A DNA stretch of 64,000 bases from Cristatella mucedo (lineage: Eukaryota; Bryozoa; Phylactolaemata; Cristatellidae), in contig WPIO01000001.1 of assembly GCA_009760855.2 (NCBI GenBank), forward strand, positions 2,934,001 to 2,998,000, in the 5' to 3' direction. Shown here piece after piece: positions 54,756-64,000 of the stretch. Numbering within the stretch: position 1 is the stretch's first letter; each line of letters begins with the position of its first letter. The notes beneath the pieces were generated by a model. The model was not told the origin of the DNA. It searched no databases and was given only the letters and a program-made list of their open reading frames with translations. The position numbers were made by a program, and so were the translations under genes.

Positions 54756-55415
54756 ATGTCTTTTGATGAAGTTTTTACAAACAGAATTGATGAGACTACG
54801 CCATTGCGTGAAAGAGTGATAGAGTTATTAGACTGAAATCCTTATAATGGAAAACTTACGTGGAAAACTAGTCGACAGGGAGTAGCTCGTGGAAAAGAAG
54901 CCGGTTCAATCAATACAAGTACTGGATATAGACAGATAGGAATTGATAGAAAATTATATCTTGTTCATAGAATTTTTCGGTTAATAAGTACAGGTAAATT
55001 TCCACTTCATAAGTTGGATCACAAAGATGGAAATAGGTTATATAATTTTTTTGATAATTTATGTGATGCTAATCGTTCAGAAAACCAAAGAAATAACAGA
55101 AAACGTTATGATAATACTTCTGGATTTGTTGGCGTTTATTTGTATACAAGATCCAACAAATGGGTAGCACATATTAAAATAGATAATAATAAACATCACT
55201 TGGGCCTATTTGACAATGCAGAAGATGCAGCTGTAGCACGCGATCTAGAAGCAATTCACCTTCATTTAAATTTTTCTAGACTAAATTTCGCATATAAACT
55301 TACAGAAGATAACAAATTATTCGTTACAGTGACTATCAACTCTTACATCTGCGTTTCAACTCAGCACGTAATTTTAGTATTTCTGAATGTATTTCTTCTT
55401 GACTTGCACTTCTAG
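54756..55415 (+). pseudogene. HNH endonuclease with AP2-type domain, element B (one nonsense codon)
   Basis: Start at 54756. A single TGA at 54834-54836 (codon 27) interrupts a 219-codon frame. HNH region: LVHRIFRLISTGKFP, then LDHKDGN, NLCDANRSENQRN. AP2-type region: NTSGFVGVYLYTRSNKWVAHI through LGLFDNAEDAAVARDLEA. Better preserved than the A copy. The expected HNH Asn-His-His residues are only partly kept (DHKD for the usual DHID), so cleavage activity is uncertain even before the stop. Convergent overlap of about 80 bases with the membrane-protein gene, as in A. Confidence 0.75.
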
Positions 55416-57684
55416 AAAACAGATTACTCAACAGCATTGCCGATTCTGCCTTATAGTCACACGTTTTACGACCACCAACTGTACTTGACTCTACTCTTTT
55501 TATGTCTCATTGTAATTCTTCTGATTAACTAACACCACCTTTCTCAACTAAATCTCTTCCTTTATTCAAGTAATTCAATCTGTTTTTACTTCAGAATTCT
55601 GAACCTTATCTGACAAATCAATAAACGCCTTTATTAAGTAGTTCTACCATGTTTCTAATATCTGTAATAGCATTTCTCAATCTTTCACTTTGAAGTGATA
55701 AAGTACTCATTCTTTGTTCATGAGTGTTCATAGGTGAGGCTCTAGAAGTAAACATAGTCTCATCTACTATCTTTTTTATTAGAGATGCAACTGCTACTGT
55801 TATACTTACTGCTAATCCTACTGTTCCTATTGCACTAGCTATACTGGCTGTTATTGTAGGAATTGCAGGAAGAAAGCCTCCTCTCATTTCTAAGAAATTC
55901 TTTTTCCAAGATATAGGATCTAACTGCTCTACACTCCAACTAACCTCTTCTCCAAAAACATCAGATAAAAATTTACTAGGGTTTAGATACCAGAGTTTGC
56001 TTTCGCTGCTTTTAATAGTATTTCATTTATGTAAAAGCCTACCTCTAAACTTGCTATCATCTTTGTTAATCCTTCTTTTTTTCTGACATTGTCTTCCAGA
56101 AGACTTGATCGTATTTTGCTGGAGCAATATCATCTACAATGTGTTGACGTGAATGGGCAAAGATCATCTAAAGTACCTCTAAAATATGGAGTACCTCAGG
56201 GCTCTGTGCTAGGTCCGGTCCTTTTCACCGTTTATACTCTCCCTCTCGCTGATGTGATTGCCAAGCACAATCTAGGCTTTCACTTCTATGCGGATGACAC
56301 TCAGTTGTACCTTTGCTTTGATCCCTCCCAGCCTTCGAGCACCTCAAATTCTCTCAACTCACTTGCTGCATGCATTGATGACATCCGATCATGGATGGCA
56401 GCAAATTTTCTAAAACTAAACGAGGATAAAACTAACTTACTAGTTATGGGCAAACCTAGTATTATTCAGAAATTGGAAAGGCCGACTTTCAAAATTGGCT
56501 CTGCCAGCATATCTTCAGTTGCATCAGCTCGAAATCTAGGTGTCATATTCCAAAGCGACCTCTCGTTAGACGACCATGTCAGCTCCACAGTCAAATCAGC
56601 CTATTTTCAGCTTCATAACATTGCTAAAATTAGGGCTTGTTTAGATAAGGATACCACGTCCAAGTTGGTCCATGCATTCGTGACATCTCGTCTCGACTTC
56701 TGCAACTCACTGCTTACTGGCCTACCAGCATGTGCGATCAGGCGATTGCAGCTGGTGCAAAACTCTGCAGCTAGGCTTGTCTGTCGTGAGCGTCGCAGTT
56801 GCCACATTACTCCACTTCTCGCCGACCTGCACTGGTTACCAGTCAAGCAACGGATTGACTTCAAGGTTTTGTCGCTCACTTTTAGGTCTCTTCATTCTAT
56901 GGCTCCAGCCTATCTTTCAGATATACTACCCCATCAGGCAAAGCATCGTACCACTCGCTTTTCGGAATCCAACAGTCTAGAAATACCTCGTACAAACCTT
57001 AAATCCTTTGGAGACCGTGCATTTAGCTCGTATGCTCCCACAGCCTGGAACTCCCTCCCGACCTGCATCAGAACATCCCCTGACCTGACCACATTTAAAA
57101 GAAACTTAAAAACATACCTATTTAGGACAGCATTTAGTGGGTCCTTGTGATTCGTCCTCGATGTGCTTATGCGTGCTGACACTGTTCATGCTGCCACTAA
57201 CCACATTTGCATGCTGACCCAGTGCATGTAACCCCTAACCATGTTATTCATTTTGTTTGTTTTTCAAGCATGATTTTACTTACTATTCTATTGCGTATCA
57301 CTTTGCAGCAAATGTAAAGCGCCTAGAAAGAGATTAAGTTCTCTGAGGGCGCTTTATCAAGTGCAATATTATTATTATTATTATTATTACAATTTCTTTG
57401 ATAATTAGGCCAAGATCTACTATACCTGTAACACCAGAAAGAAATCCCCCTAGAGCTTTAGTAGCAGTTCCAAAAACTTTAAATGATTGTAATACTTTAG
57501 GAACTATCTTTGCTTTATACTCGACGCCTGTAACGACAGCTTCATTGCCATTTTAGGAACTACTTGTATCACTGCTTTTTAACCAACTTCAGTTGCAGTT
57601 GTTACTCCTGATACAACTTTTTTACTAGTGCTAATTCCGTCTTTAACTTCTTTTGCTACTCCTTTACCTTTTTTTATTCTTCAT
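55336..57684 (-). pseudogene. Hydrophobic membrane-associated protein, element B, split by a LINE
   Basis: Ortholog of 2079-3187. The N-terminal third lies at 57684-57394, the rest at 56135-55336, with an L2 element in between. In B the hydrophobic helix pair (IPTITASIASAIG, LAVSITVAVASLIKK) reads straight on into IVDETMFTSR, which proves that the two separate frames of A are one gene. The C-terminus (TVGGRKTCDYKAESAMLLSN) is well conserved in both copies. Additional frameshifts occur near 55500-55620 and in the first part. Function unknown; likely virion membrane-active protein. Confidence 0.6.
56141..57388 (+). mobile_element. L2-like LINE inserted in the hydrophobic-protein gene
   Basis: 5' truncated. 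The open frame 56089-57150 (353 codons, the first ~17 from the viral gene) runs from DVNGQRSSKVPLKYG through YADDTQLYL and FLKLNEDKTNLLV to the normal C-terminus FRTAFSGSL without a stop, then the 3' end AAGCGCCTAGAAAGAGATTA and (ATT)n. ACAAT at 56136-56140 recurs at 57389-57393, a probable target-site duplication confirmed by the uninterrupted sequence of element A. Confidence 0.92.
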
Positions 57685-57701
57685 ATAAGTTCATATAAGT
57701 A

Positions 57702-58567
57702 ATGGAAAAAGTAAGTAAAATTAATGGAATTGTTTATACAGATCTTAATGCAAATGGAAATAGAGTAAGTAACTTAGCTATCCTGTTAATGATAGTGATG
57801 CAATAAGATTAGATTATGCTCTTAGTTCAAATGTTGGTGGTAGTGTTATTACTAATGCTACTGGAGAGTTAGCAATTGTATCAACTTTATCTAAATAACC
57901 AAAGAGTGGTGCAAAAATGATGTCACAACTGAATTAAAAGAATTTTATTGGTTTGTCAGGTAATTCTGCTGATGGAACTGTTTTTAGTGATCCTAAGACC
58001 TTATAAAGTAATAAACTATGAATTGTTAAAGAGTATGACACAAGGGTTTCAAGGTAAAGCTACCGCAAGCATAGATATGGAGGAAAAGAAAATTATAAAC
58101 GTAAAAGACTGATGCTGAAACAAACAGTACGTTGATAGTAGTAAACAAGTACGATTTAGATATTAAGGATTGAGTTCTAATACTTATCCTACTTTATTCA
58201 AACTTGATATTTTAGGTTTAAATATTAAAGCTAATAGAAGTAGTGAGTCAAGTTTTTCATTGCCACAAAAATTACACCAAATGACATGCGAATTTTAGAA
58301 AAGGGAACAGGAAGAATGTTAGGATTTATTACCAATCTCAAAATATTCTTTCCTGGTAGTTTACCTAATTTTAGTATGGTTTCATAGTATTATGTATGAA
58401 ACGGATAAAAAATTTCCTACTTAAATTTAACTTGTGATAATCCATATGGTGTTAGTGGTACTATATTTTTAGTAATTAGTATTGATGGAAGTTGTACTTA
58501 TGCTGCTTATAAGTTTACTGTTGCAAGTGGTATTAGTTATATAGATTTTCTTGTTAATATTGTATAG
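57702..58567 (+). pseudogene. Fibre-like repeat protein 1, element B (heavily broken)
   Basis: Start at 57702 after ATATAAGT. It aligns along its whole length with the intact A copy (3201-4067) but has many stops and several frameshifts. The repeat DLNANGNRVSNL and the conserved end TVASGISYIDFL are recognisable. The stop is TAG at 58565-58567. Confidence 0.55.
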
Positions 58568-58602
58568 AATTGTTAGGTTATAGATAAAAAGGAAGTAATG
58601 CA

Positions 58603-59449
58603 TTGATTTATATTAGAAAGACTGGTGATATACTATCTGGTAATCTTAACATGAATTGTAATATGATAAAGAACTTAGGTGATCCTATTGATGCTGATGA
58701 TGCTGTAAACAGAAAGTATATAGATACGAATTTTGTTACAAAGATTTCAAGAGGAACAACTACTGGTGGAGATATTGACATGAATAATCATAGATTAGTA
58801 GATCTTGCTAATCCTATTAATCCTAGTGATGCTGCAACGAAAGATTATGCTTATACGAAATTATCAATTACAGGTAGAATAATTAGTAGAAATTTAACTG
58901 TAAATGGAAGTATTAGTGTTACTAATCCACCTGCTAACAATTCTAATGATATTCCAAATAAAGCTTTAATGGATAGTAATTTTCTTAGCGTATGTGGAGG
59001 AAATGTTAATGGAAATCTAGATATGATGAATAACTGTATTAGAATTGTAAATGATCCTGTTAATCCTAAGATGGTGTTAATTTTGCTCATCTAAATAGAA
59101 TACCTGATGGAAATGTTGCAAAAATAACATTTTTAGGATATGCAGATCCAGGTTTGCAAACAAATTCATATGGGAATATCTACCAAGGAAAACGGATTGA
59201 TAATTTATCTAATGATATAATTCCAAGAGCTTTGTTTGTAATTTCAACATTATACACAGCACCAAACGGTTTTCAAAAACTACTTATTCCTCTTCCACCA
59301 ACATGAATAAGTAATTTTACCTTTCAAATATTTGGAAGTTATAATCTTGATTCAAATAAAAAAGTAATATCGGATTCACCAATAGTATGTGCACAAGATC
59401 TTATAACTCAAAAAATATAACTTTAACTGTTAAAATAGCATTAACATAA
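58603..59449 (+). pseudogene. Fibre-like repeat protein 2, element B (frameshifted)
   Basis: Open for 163 codons to 59094, then frameshifted to a TAA at 59447-59449. Four repeats are visible: LNMNCNMIKNLGDP with DAVNRKYID, IDMNNHRLVDLANPINP with DAATKDYA, LTVNGSISVTNPP, and LDMMNNCIRIVNDPVNP. The spacing of repeats is about 40-45 residues. Start unclear (TTG used; ATG at 58598 is out of frame). Confidence 0.6.
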
Positions 59450-59450
59450 T

Positions 59451-60840
59451 ATGCTTTCTAGAAAGGAATTAGAAATGAATGGAATTTTGAAATTTTACTC
59501 AAACAGATTAACAAATGTTGGAGAAACTGAAGATTTATTAGAATCTGCTAAAAAGTCATTTGCTGATAATAATTATGAAAAGATTAGTTCAGATCAATAT
59601 ATAACTGGTAATTTATATGCAAACTCAAAAAAGTATGTAAATGTATTAGATCCTATTAATGGAAGTGATGCTGTAACAAAAAATCTCTTGATACAAATCT
59701 TGATGCATGTAGTTCAAATAGAAACATAAATGGAAATGTTAATATGGAAATGTTAATGGAAGTGTTAATAGATTAAGAATAAATAGAAATGAAACAAATT
59801 TGCTAAATATCTTTCAAATGGTTTAATTTGCAATAAATATTTACATCCTTTTCATTTAAAATGTGGTGATAATCGATTTACTACTTAGATTATTGGAGGC
59901 TATACTTTTATTGGGTGTTTTGGTAATTTAACTGTAAATAGTATAACTAATATTGATATTTCAATACCATTTACTTATTATAATTATCATAACAAATTGG
60001 TCTTAACTAAATTATCAGATATAAACATAAAAACCAATATATTCAAAGATAGTAATAAAAATAAAAGATATTAATAGTTCAATCATTAGAGATATTAAAA
60101 CTATTAATAGGAACACTAAATATGTAGTATATGAAAGAAAATATATAGATAAATCATTTTTATTTAATAATGATAATAGAACTAGAATAAACTATAAATT
60201 TGCAGAAGCAATAATTTCTTTAAGTGTAAATAAACTCTATGATGGTGATATTATAATTTTAAAGTACAACTATTCATTGTATTCTCCAAACTTTTATTCA
60301 ACAAATTTACTTGGAATTAAACTTTATTATGGTGCTGAGAATAATTATATGTTATTATTAAGTAATTTTTAGTTAATTTTAATTTTATTGATAAATAAAA
60401 AAATGTATTGTACTTGATATTCTGTATCCTATTTTAAATTATCAAAGTTTATGACTCCAAATGGTGAGGATAATATTGAGATTTTATTAGTTAATGGAGT
60501 AAATATTTCAAATTCAAGATCAATTAATCTTATAGATCCTAGTTTTGTTAATCCATCTTACAATCCCATTCAAGATGGAATAATTCTTCGAATAAAACCT
60601 GACACAAATCCACCAGACGATACTTCACCTGATATTACAACATCAATAACACCTGATACTTTAATCAGCGATCTTCCTGATCCTCCAGATTGGGCTGATG
60701 CATCTACTGGTATACCTATTGGTGATCCTCCTACTGATTACATCTTCCAATCCATTGTTTCTTTTATCAATCCTTCAGGTAGATCACACGTATTTCCTCC
60801 ATCTATTTCTTTCTTTATTTGTTTAGTTAGTTCTATTTTT
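59451..60840 (+). pseudogene. Fibre-like repeat protein 3, element B (frameshifted)
   Basis: Start at ATG 59451, two bases after the previous stop. Repeats LEMNGILKFYSNRLTNVG and KYVNVLDPINGSDAVTK appear in the first 90 codons. The frame then shifts, with a long stretch of decay, and resumes at about 60448 with FMTPNGEDNIEI and a Pro/Asp-rich region (NPPDDTSPDITTSI, LPDPPDWAD) lacking in element A. The 3' limit is approximate because the open frame to 60969 overlaps what may be a gene on the other strand. Confidence 0.5.
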
Positions 60841-61130
60841 AGAGTAAGCTTCAGACTTCATACTATTTATTTTTCTATTTATAAGTCTTTGAGGAACTCT
60901 TCAAAGACTGCACCATCTCTAAATTTAGAAAATATATTTGCGATCTCTGGTTCAGAGTTATTGATTTAAAGTACTTTATATTCTAGTACTAGTTTTACAG
61001 CATCTAAAAAGTGTATCTAATGTCTTCAATTCTACCCATTGGATATGAACAGATTTGATAAAGTTTGAATATTGTTGACCGTGTACTTCATTGAGACAGT
61101 CTTTTCTTCTTGTTTCAACTGAAACCAATA
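60800..61130 (-). pseudogene. Possible short gene, broken
   Basis: On the minus strand VETRRKDCLNEVHGQQYSNF and, in another frame, NIFSKFRDGAVFEEFLKDL look protein-like, with several stops. Overlaps the tail of fibre-like gene 3. Not recognised. Confidence 0.2.
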
Positions 61131-61170
61131 TACTATAATATTATTTTTATTTTGTTTTAATTGAAATTAA

Positions 61171-61683
61171 TTAAACAGTAGTGGTTGGTGTGGGTGCATC
61201 AGTAGTTGTATGTGCTTGTACTGCTAGTGCTGCTGCAGTTGCTTTTTGTCTTGGACTTGTACCATCAGAAATATCAGGTAGAACTGCATAACACTCATCT
61301 ATAACAATACCAGAGATGTCAGGTTTAACTCTTGATACTCCTGATATAACAGTTGAGAGCGTTGGAAGTTGTGATGCGATCCACGTAGTATAACCAGAGA
61401 TTTCACCAGGTGTATCTAGAAGAGCATCAACTTTAGCTCTAGCTGTTGATTCAATACCTGCTGTTACATCTGATAGTCCTGCAGAGATCATCTTTTGAGC
61501 TTCAATATCGCATTCATCAAGATCGAATTTCTTAACAGATGTGTCAGTCATATATGAAATATCTGAATCAAGTGTTTGTTGGTCGTATGTTGTCATTCTT
61601 TATTGAACAAGATAATCTACGTAAGCTTTTAGTGCAGTAGCACTCGTTGCAAGGGTTGGATAGTTAACGTCAGAAGATGCCAT
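61171..61683 (-). pseudogene. Unknown Thr/Ser/Ala-rich protein (one nonsense codon)
   Basis: The ATG at 61683 sits behind a TATATAGGAA box. TAA at codon 28, then 141 open codons (61596-61171). Asp/Ser/Thr-rich with a possible Cys pair far apart, a central DALLDTPGEISGYT segment and a low-complexity Ala/Thr tail. No membrane helix. Upstream gene of a minus-strand run that includes two small paralogs, an acidic protein and PolB, all with the same box. Not recognised. Confidence 0.45.
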
Positions 61684-61744
61684 TTCCTATATAATAATAA
61701 AAAAAATACATGCACACAAACTTAACTAACAAAGTAAACATAAT

Positions 61745-61993
61745 CTAATCAGTACGTGATATAGTTCTAGTATTTTTAATACTGATATCTAGTTTTTCTT
61801 CATACTCATATATTGTATCCCATGCATCACAAGTATCTATAAGACCCATAATAATTATATCATCTAACTGTGGAATATAGTTATAAAGATTATTTTTAAG
61901 TGTATCTCTAACATAACATATAAATTTTCTACAACAAATTTCTTCTGCTAATTCTCCAGCTTTTTTAAAACTAAGAATTCTAGAAACTTCCAT
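61745..61993 (-). CDS. Small helical protein, paralog 1
   Basis: Intact 82-residue frame starting behind TATATATAGTA. The N-terminus MEVSRILSF and the segments IPQLDD and DTCDAWDTI match the neighbouring gene (MDVSIILSC, IPDLDS, DTCDKLMEC). Predicted all-helical, no cysteine pattern of a zinc finger. Function unknown; retained intact in an otherwise decayed element. Confidence 0.5.
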   Translation of the reverse strand: MEVSRILSFKKAGELAEEICCRKFICYVRDTLKNNLYNYIPQLDDIIIMGLIDTCDAWDTIYEYEEKLDISIKNTRTISRTD

Positions 61994-62005
61994 TACTATA
62001 TATAA

Positions 62006-62281
62006 TTATAAAATTTGTACACCAGATTTTGTCTTTGGAGTTTTAGATTTTTTATTTGCTTCTTCTAGCATCTCATTTATCTTACTACGACATTCCATTA
62101 GTTTATCACATGTATCGTAAATCTCAATAACAACCCTAATAAATGAACTATCTAAATCAGGAATAAGTTTATCAAGTCAATGTTTAACTATTCGTTGATC
62201 TTCTCCTTTAAGCTTTTGTAAACAGATTCTTATTGCCATTTCTCTAGATTGTTCACAGCTAAGAATGATTGAGACATCCAT
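62006..62281 (-). pseudogene. Small helical protein, paralog 2 (one nonsense codon)
   Basis: The ATG at 62281 sits behind ACATAGAAA. TGA at codon 35 in a 91-codon frame. Same fold signature as paralog 1, plus a Lys/Ser/Thr-rich C-terminal extension (KKSKTPKTKSG). The tandem arrangement indicates gene duplication within the virus. Unknown function. Confidence 0.45.
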
Positions 62282-62323
62282 TTTCTATGTAAGTAAAAAG
62301 AATTTTATTTAATTAAAATTAAT

Positions 62324-62563
62324 TTAATCAAGACTTAAATCACCATATTCATCATTCACTTTCAAATACTTCATCTTGTTCTTGTTCTCCAAATAGAAGT
62401 TCTTCAAGACTTATATCACCTTCTTCACTAATACTACAATATGAAAGTCTGTTTCTGATTCTGATTCATGAACACGGTCCGGATCTTCATCTAAGTCGTC
62501 TGAATACTCAGATTCACTATCTAAACTAGTAATTTCAAAAGCATCTTCTACTTTTGGATCCAT
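62324..62563 (-). pseudogene. Acidic Asp/Glu/Ser-rich protein, frameshifted
   Basis: The ATG at 62563 sits behind TATAGG. Nearly half the first 40 residues are Asp, Glu or Ser (SLDSESEYSDDLDEDPD), then a frameshift near 62440 and a second acidic part (SEEGDISLEELLFGEQEQDE). About 80 residues. Small acidic proteins can be transcription activators or DNA mimics, but nothing here shows which. Lies just downstream of PolB. Confidence 0.4.
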
Positions 62564-62653
62564 CCTATAATAGTGAAAATATTTTATTTTATTTATAATT
62601 AATTTCTCTAGACTCTTGAACAGCTCTATTTCTTCTTGTATATCAAGGTGTTT

Positions 62654-64000
62654 TTAATCTGTTCCCATTTTCTCTTTATCTGCAAATCTTACTTTCTGTA
62701 CAACAACTTGTTTGTTATCTTCATTCTTTCGTTTTGGCATCTTACATTCTTTTAAACATTCAAAGCATTTTCCACCAGTCTCTTCTATTCTATAGTGTCC
62801 GTAAGCATAACTATGAATTCCACAATCCAACCAGTATCGTTTTGGATCAAATGCTGACAGTGCAACTTTTTCTAACTCATTATTAAATAATTCATGTTTA
62901 TCTTGAGATATTTTATGAAACTTTCTAGTTTGCTTTTTACCAAATCCTTCAATTTTTTTACCTTTGAAAATGTTTGTACTATCAGTTAAACAATTTACAA
63001 ATGTATCTTACCCCATTGTTTTAGTAAAACTGATTTTGTTACTCCTTTTGCAGCAGCTTTTCTTTCAGCATCAACAATACTTACAGAGTATAATTTTGGT
63101 CTTAAAGCACATACTTCTGAAGTTACTTTTCCTTCTCTTTCATCCTTAAACTTTCCAATTGTATCAACATCAAAGTAGTCTGGCATTGCCTTCATATCAT
63201 CGTAGAAATTATGTGTTTCAATATTCATAATCAAAGAATCAGTATCAGTATAGATTAAACTAGCTTCGCTACCATATTTTGGTTTTATAACATCATAATA
63301 AAACTTTTGCATATGTAACTTTGATAAATCTAGAATTGTGCTACTAATAAATATTGGTTTATTTAATCTTGTTTTAGATTGATTCATTTGAAATATTGTC
63401 AATGATTTTCCAAAGTCTCTAAAATTAACCATTTTTGGATCTCTGATTCATTTATTGAACTTCTTTTTTCTATTTCATCGATAGCACTAACTAAGTAATT
63501 TTTAATTTTTTTTTCAACATCTTCACAAGTTTTATCATAAAACGGGTTCATTATAAGTTTCTAAATATTTCTTTAAAACTTTGTACTTGAATTTAATGCT
63601 TTCATTTCAGCAGACATTTCAATATAAGGTTTAAGCCATCTCGATTGTTTAAACTTAAAAACTCTATTTGCATTACATATTATTCCATGTGTCAAACAAA
63701 ATTTTAAATATCTTTAGTGTAGCAAATAATCTTTCTTTGGTAGAAAGTCGCACATTAACTTTGGAACATTACTAGCTCCTGTTTTGAATTTATTTTGAAA
63801 GTTAGAATATTCACTACAATCAACAACTCTATTGCAAGCACATTATGGATACTCATTGTGTAATTCATTATAATATTCTTTAGTTTTAGGATCATACTCA
63901 ATATCAACAACAAAAAAGTAACCAATTTTTAACTCATCTTCTAATTTAAGAATATTATCAATATTCCATCCTTCACTTGATATCTCTTCAATATTTCCTT
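62654..64000 (-). pseudogene. Protein-primed family B DNA polymerase, C-terminal half, broken
   Basis: Runs off the right edge. Motif C is YTDTDSLI (about 63260-63237). Motif B region is KLIMNPFYDKT near 63550, where active enzymes have NxxYGK; the Gly is Asp here. Upstream LHNEYP (near 63855) corresponds to the motif A-following region. KPIFISSTILDLSK between B and C and FDPKRYWLDCGIHSYAYGHY near the end are typical of Polinton polymerases. At least two TAA codons and two frameshifts (near 63570 and 63005). This enzyme copies the linear genome from a terminal protein primer. Its N-terminal exonuclease part is outside the window. Confidence 0.8.

Larger units (their letters stand above)
40795..64000 (+). 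mobile_element. Endogenous Maverick/Polinton-type element B (left end to beyond window)
   Basis: AT-rich block beginning with a terminal repeat. It carries the Polinton hallmark set: retroviral-type integrase, double-jelly-roll-type major capsid protein, FtsK/HerA-type packaging ATPase, adenain-type protease and protein-primed DNA polymerase B. It adds a PLA2-like protein, HNH-AP2 endonuclease, YqaJ-like exonuclease and four fibre-like genes. At least 23.2 kb, larger than the typical 15-20 kb even after subtracting ~3.5 kb of LINE insertions, because the right end is not reached. Practically every gene has stops or frameshifts, so it is inactive. Confidence 0.9.

Noticed and set aside
56089..57150. 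A 353-codon reverse transcriptase gene as a host or viral gene (retron, telomerase)
   Set aside because: It is the C-terminal part of an L2-type LINE with many copies in the window and an (ATT)n tail.
1..64000. Possible recoding of stop codons in the viral genes (many single in-frame TAG, TGA, TAA)
   Set aside because: Between orthologs the stops replace different residues: TAG for Trp (1915) and for Lys (1431), TGA for Arg (fibre 3) and for other residues. Frameshifts are also common. This is ordinary decay, not a consistent alternative code.

Overview
The window reads as invertebrate-type animal nuclear DNA. Non-viral parts are moderate in GC and full of L2/CR1-like LINE pieces with (ATT)n tails, tRNA-derived SINEs and microsatellites. 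At both ends this DNA is interrupted by very AT-rich blocks carrying decayed genes of a Maverick/Polinton (adintovirus-like) double-stranded DNA virus/transposon. No rRNA gene, intact tRNA gene, CRISPR array or convincing complete host gene was seen. The species cannot be named from the sequence.

Layout. (1) 1-6094: right-hand end of viral element A (protease tail, conserved unknown protein, PLA2-like protein, HNH-AP2 endonuclease, membrane protein, three tandem fibre-like genes, terminal repeat). (2) About 6.1-40.8 kb: host DNA with at least a dozen LINE fragments (several in inverted pairs), two SINE families, palindromes, minisatellites, and two GC-rich open stretches that may be remnants of host exons (24.5-25.2 kb and 37.2-38.05 kb). 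(3) 40795 to beyond 64000: element B. From left to right it has a terminal repeat, small membrane ORF, integrase, zinc-ribbon ORF, a fibre-like gene, YqaJ-like exonuclease, major capsid protein, two penton-like structural proteins, coiled-coil proteins, packaging ATPase, zinc-ribbon/HGKK-repeat protein, adenain-type protease, the same block as in element A, then small accessory genes and protein-primed DNA polymerase B running off the right edge. B is interrupted by three L2 LINE insertions.

How the genes fit together. Integrase and protein-primed PolB define the Polinton replication and integration module. Major capsid protein, penton-like proteins, protease and ATPase form the virion morphogenesis module. 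The PLA2-like protein, hydrophobic protein and up to four fibre-like proteins look like entry or surface functions. Nearly all genes carry stops or frameshifts, so both elements are endogenous fossils, although several reading frames are still long. A and B share the protease-to-fibre block in the same order and orientation but have clearly diverged, so they are two independent integrations of one lineage. A short TATATAG-like box lies directly before the start codon of most viral genes on both strands and looks like this lineage's promoter.
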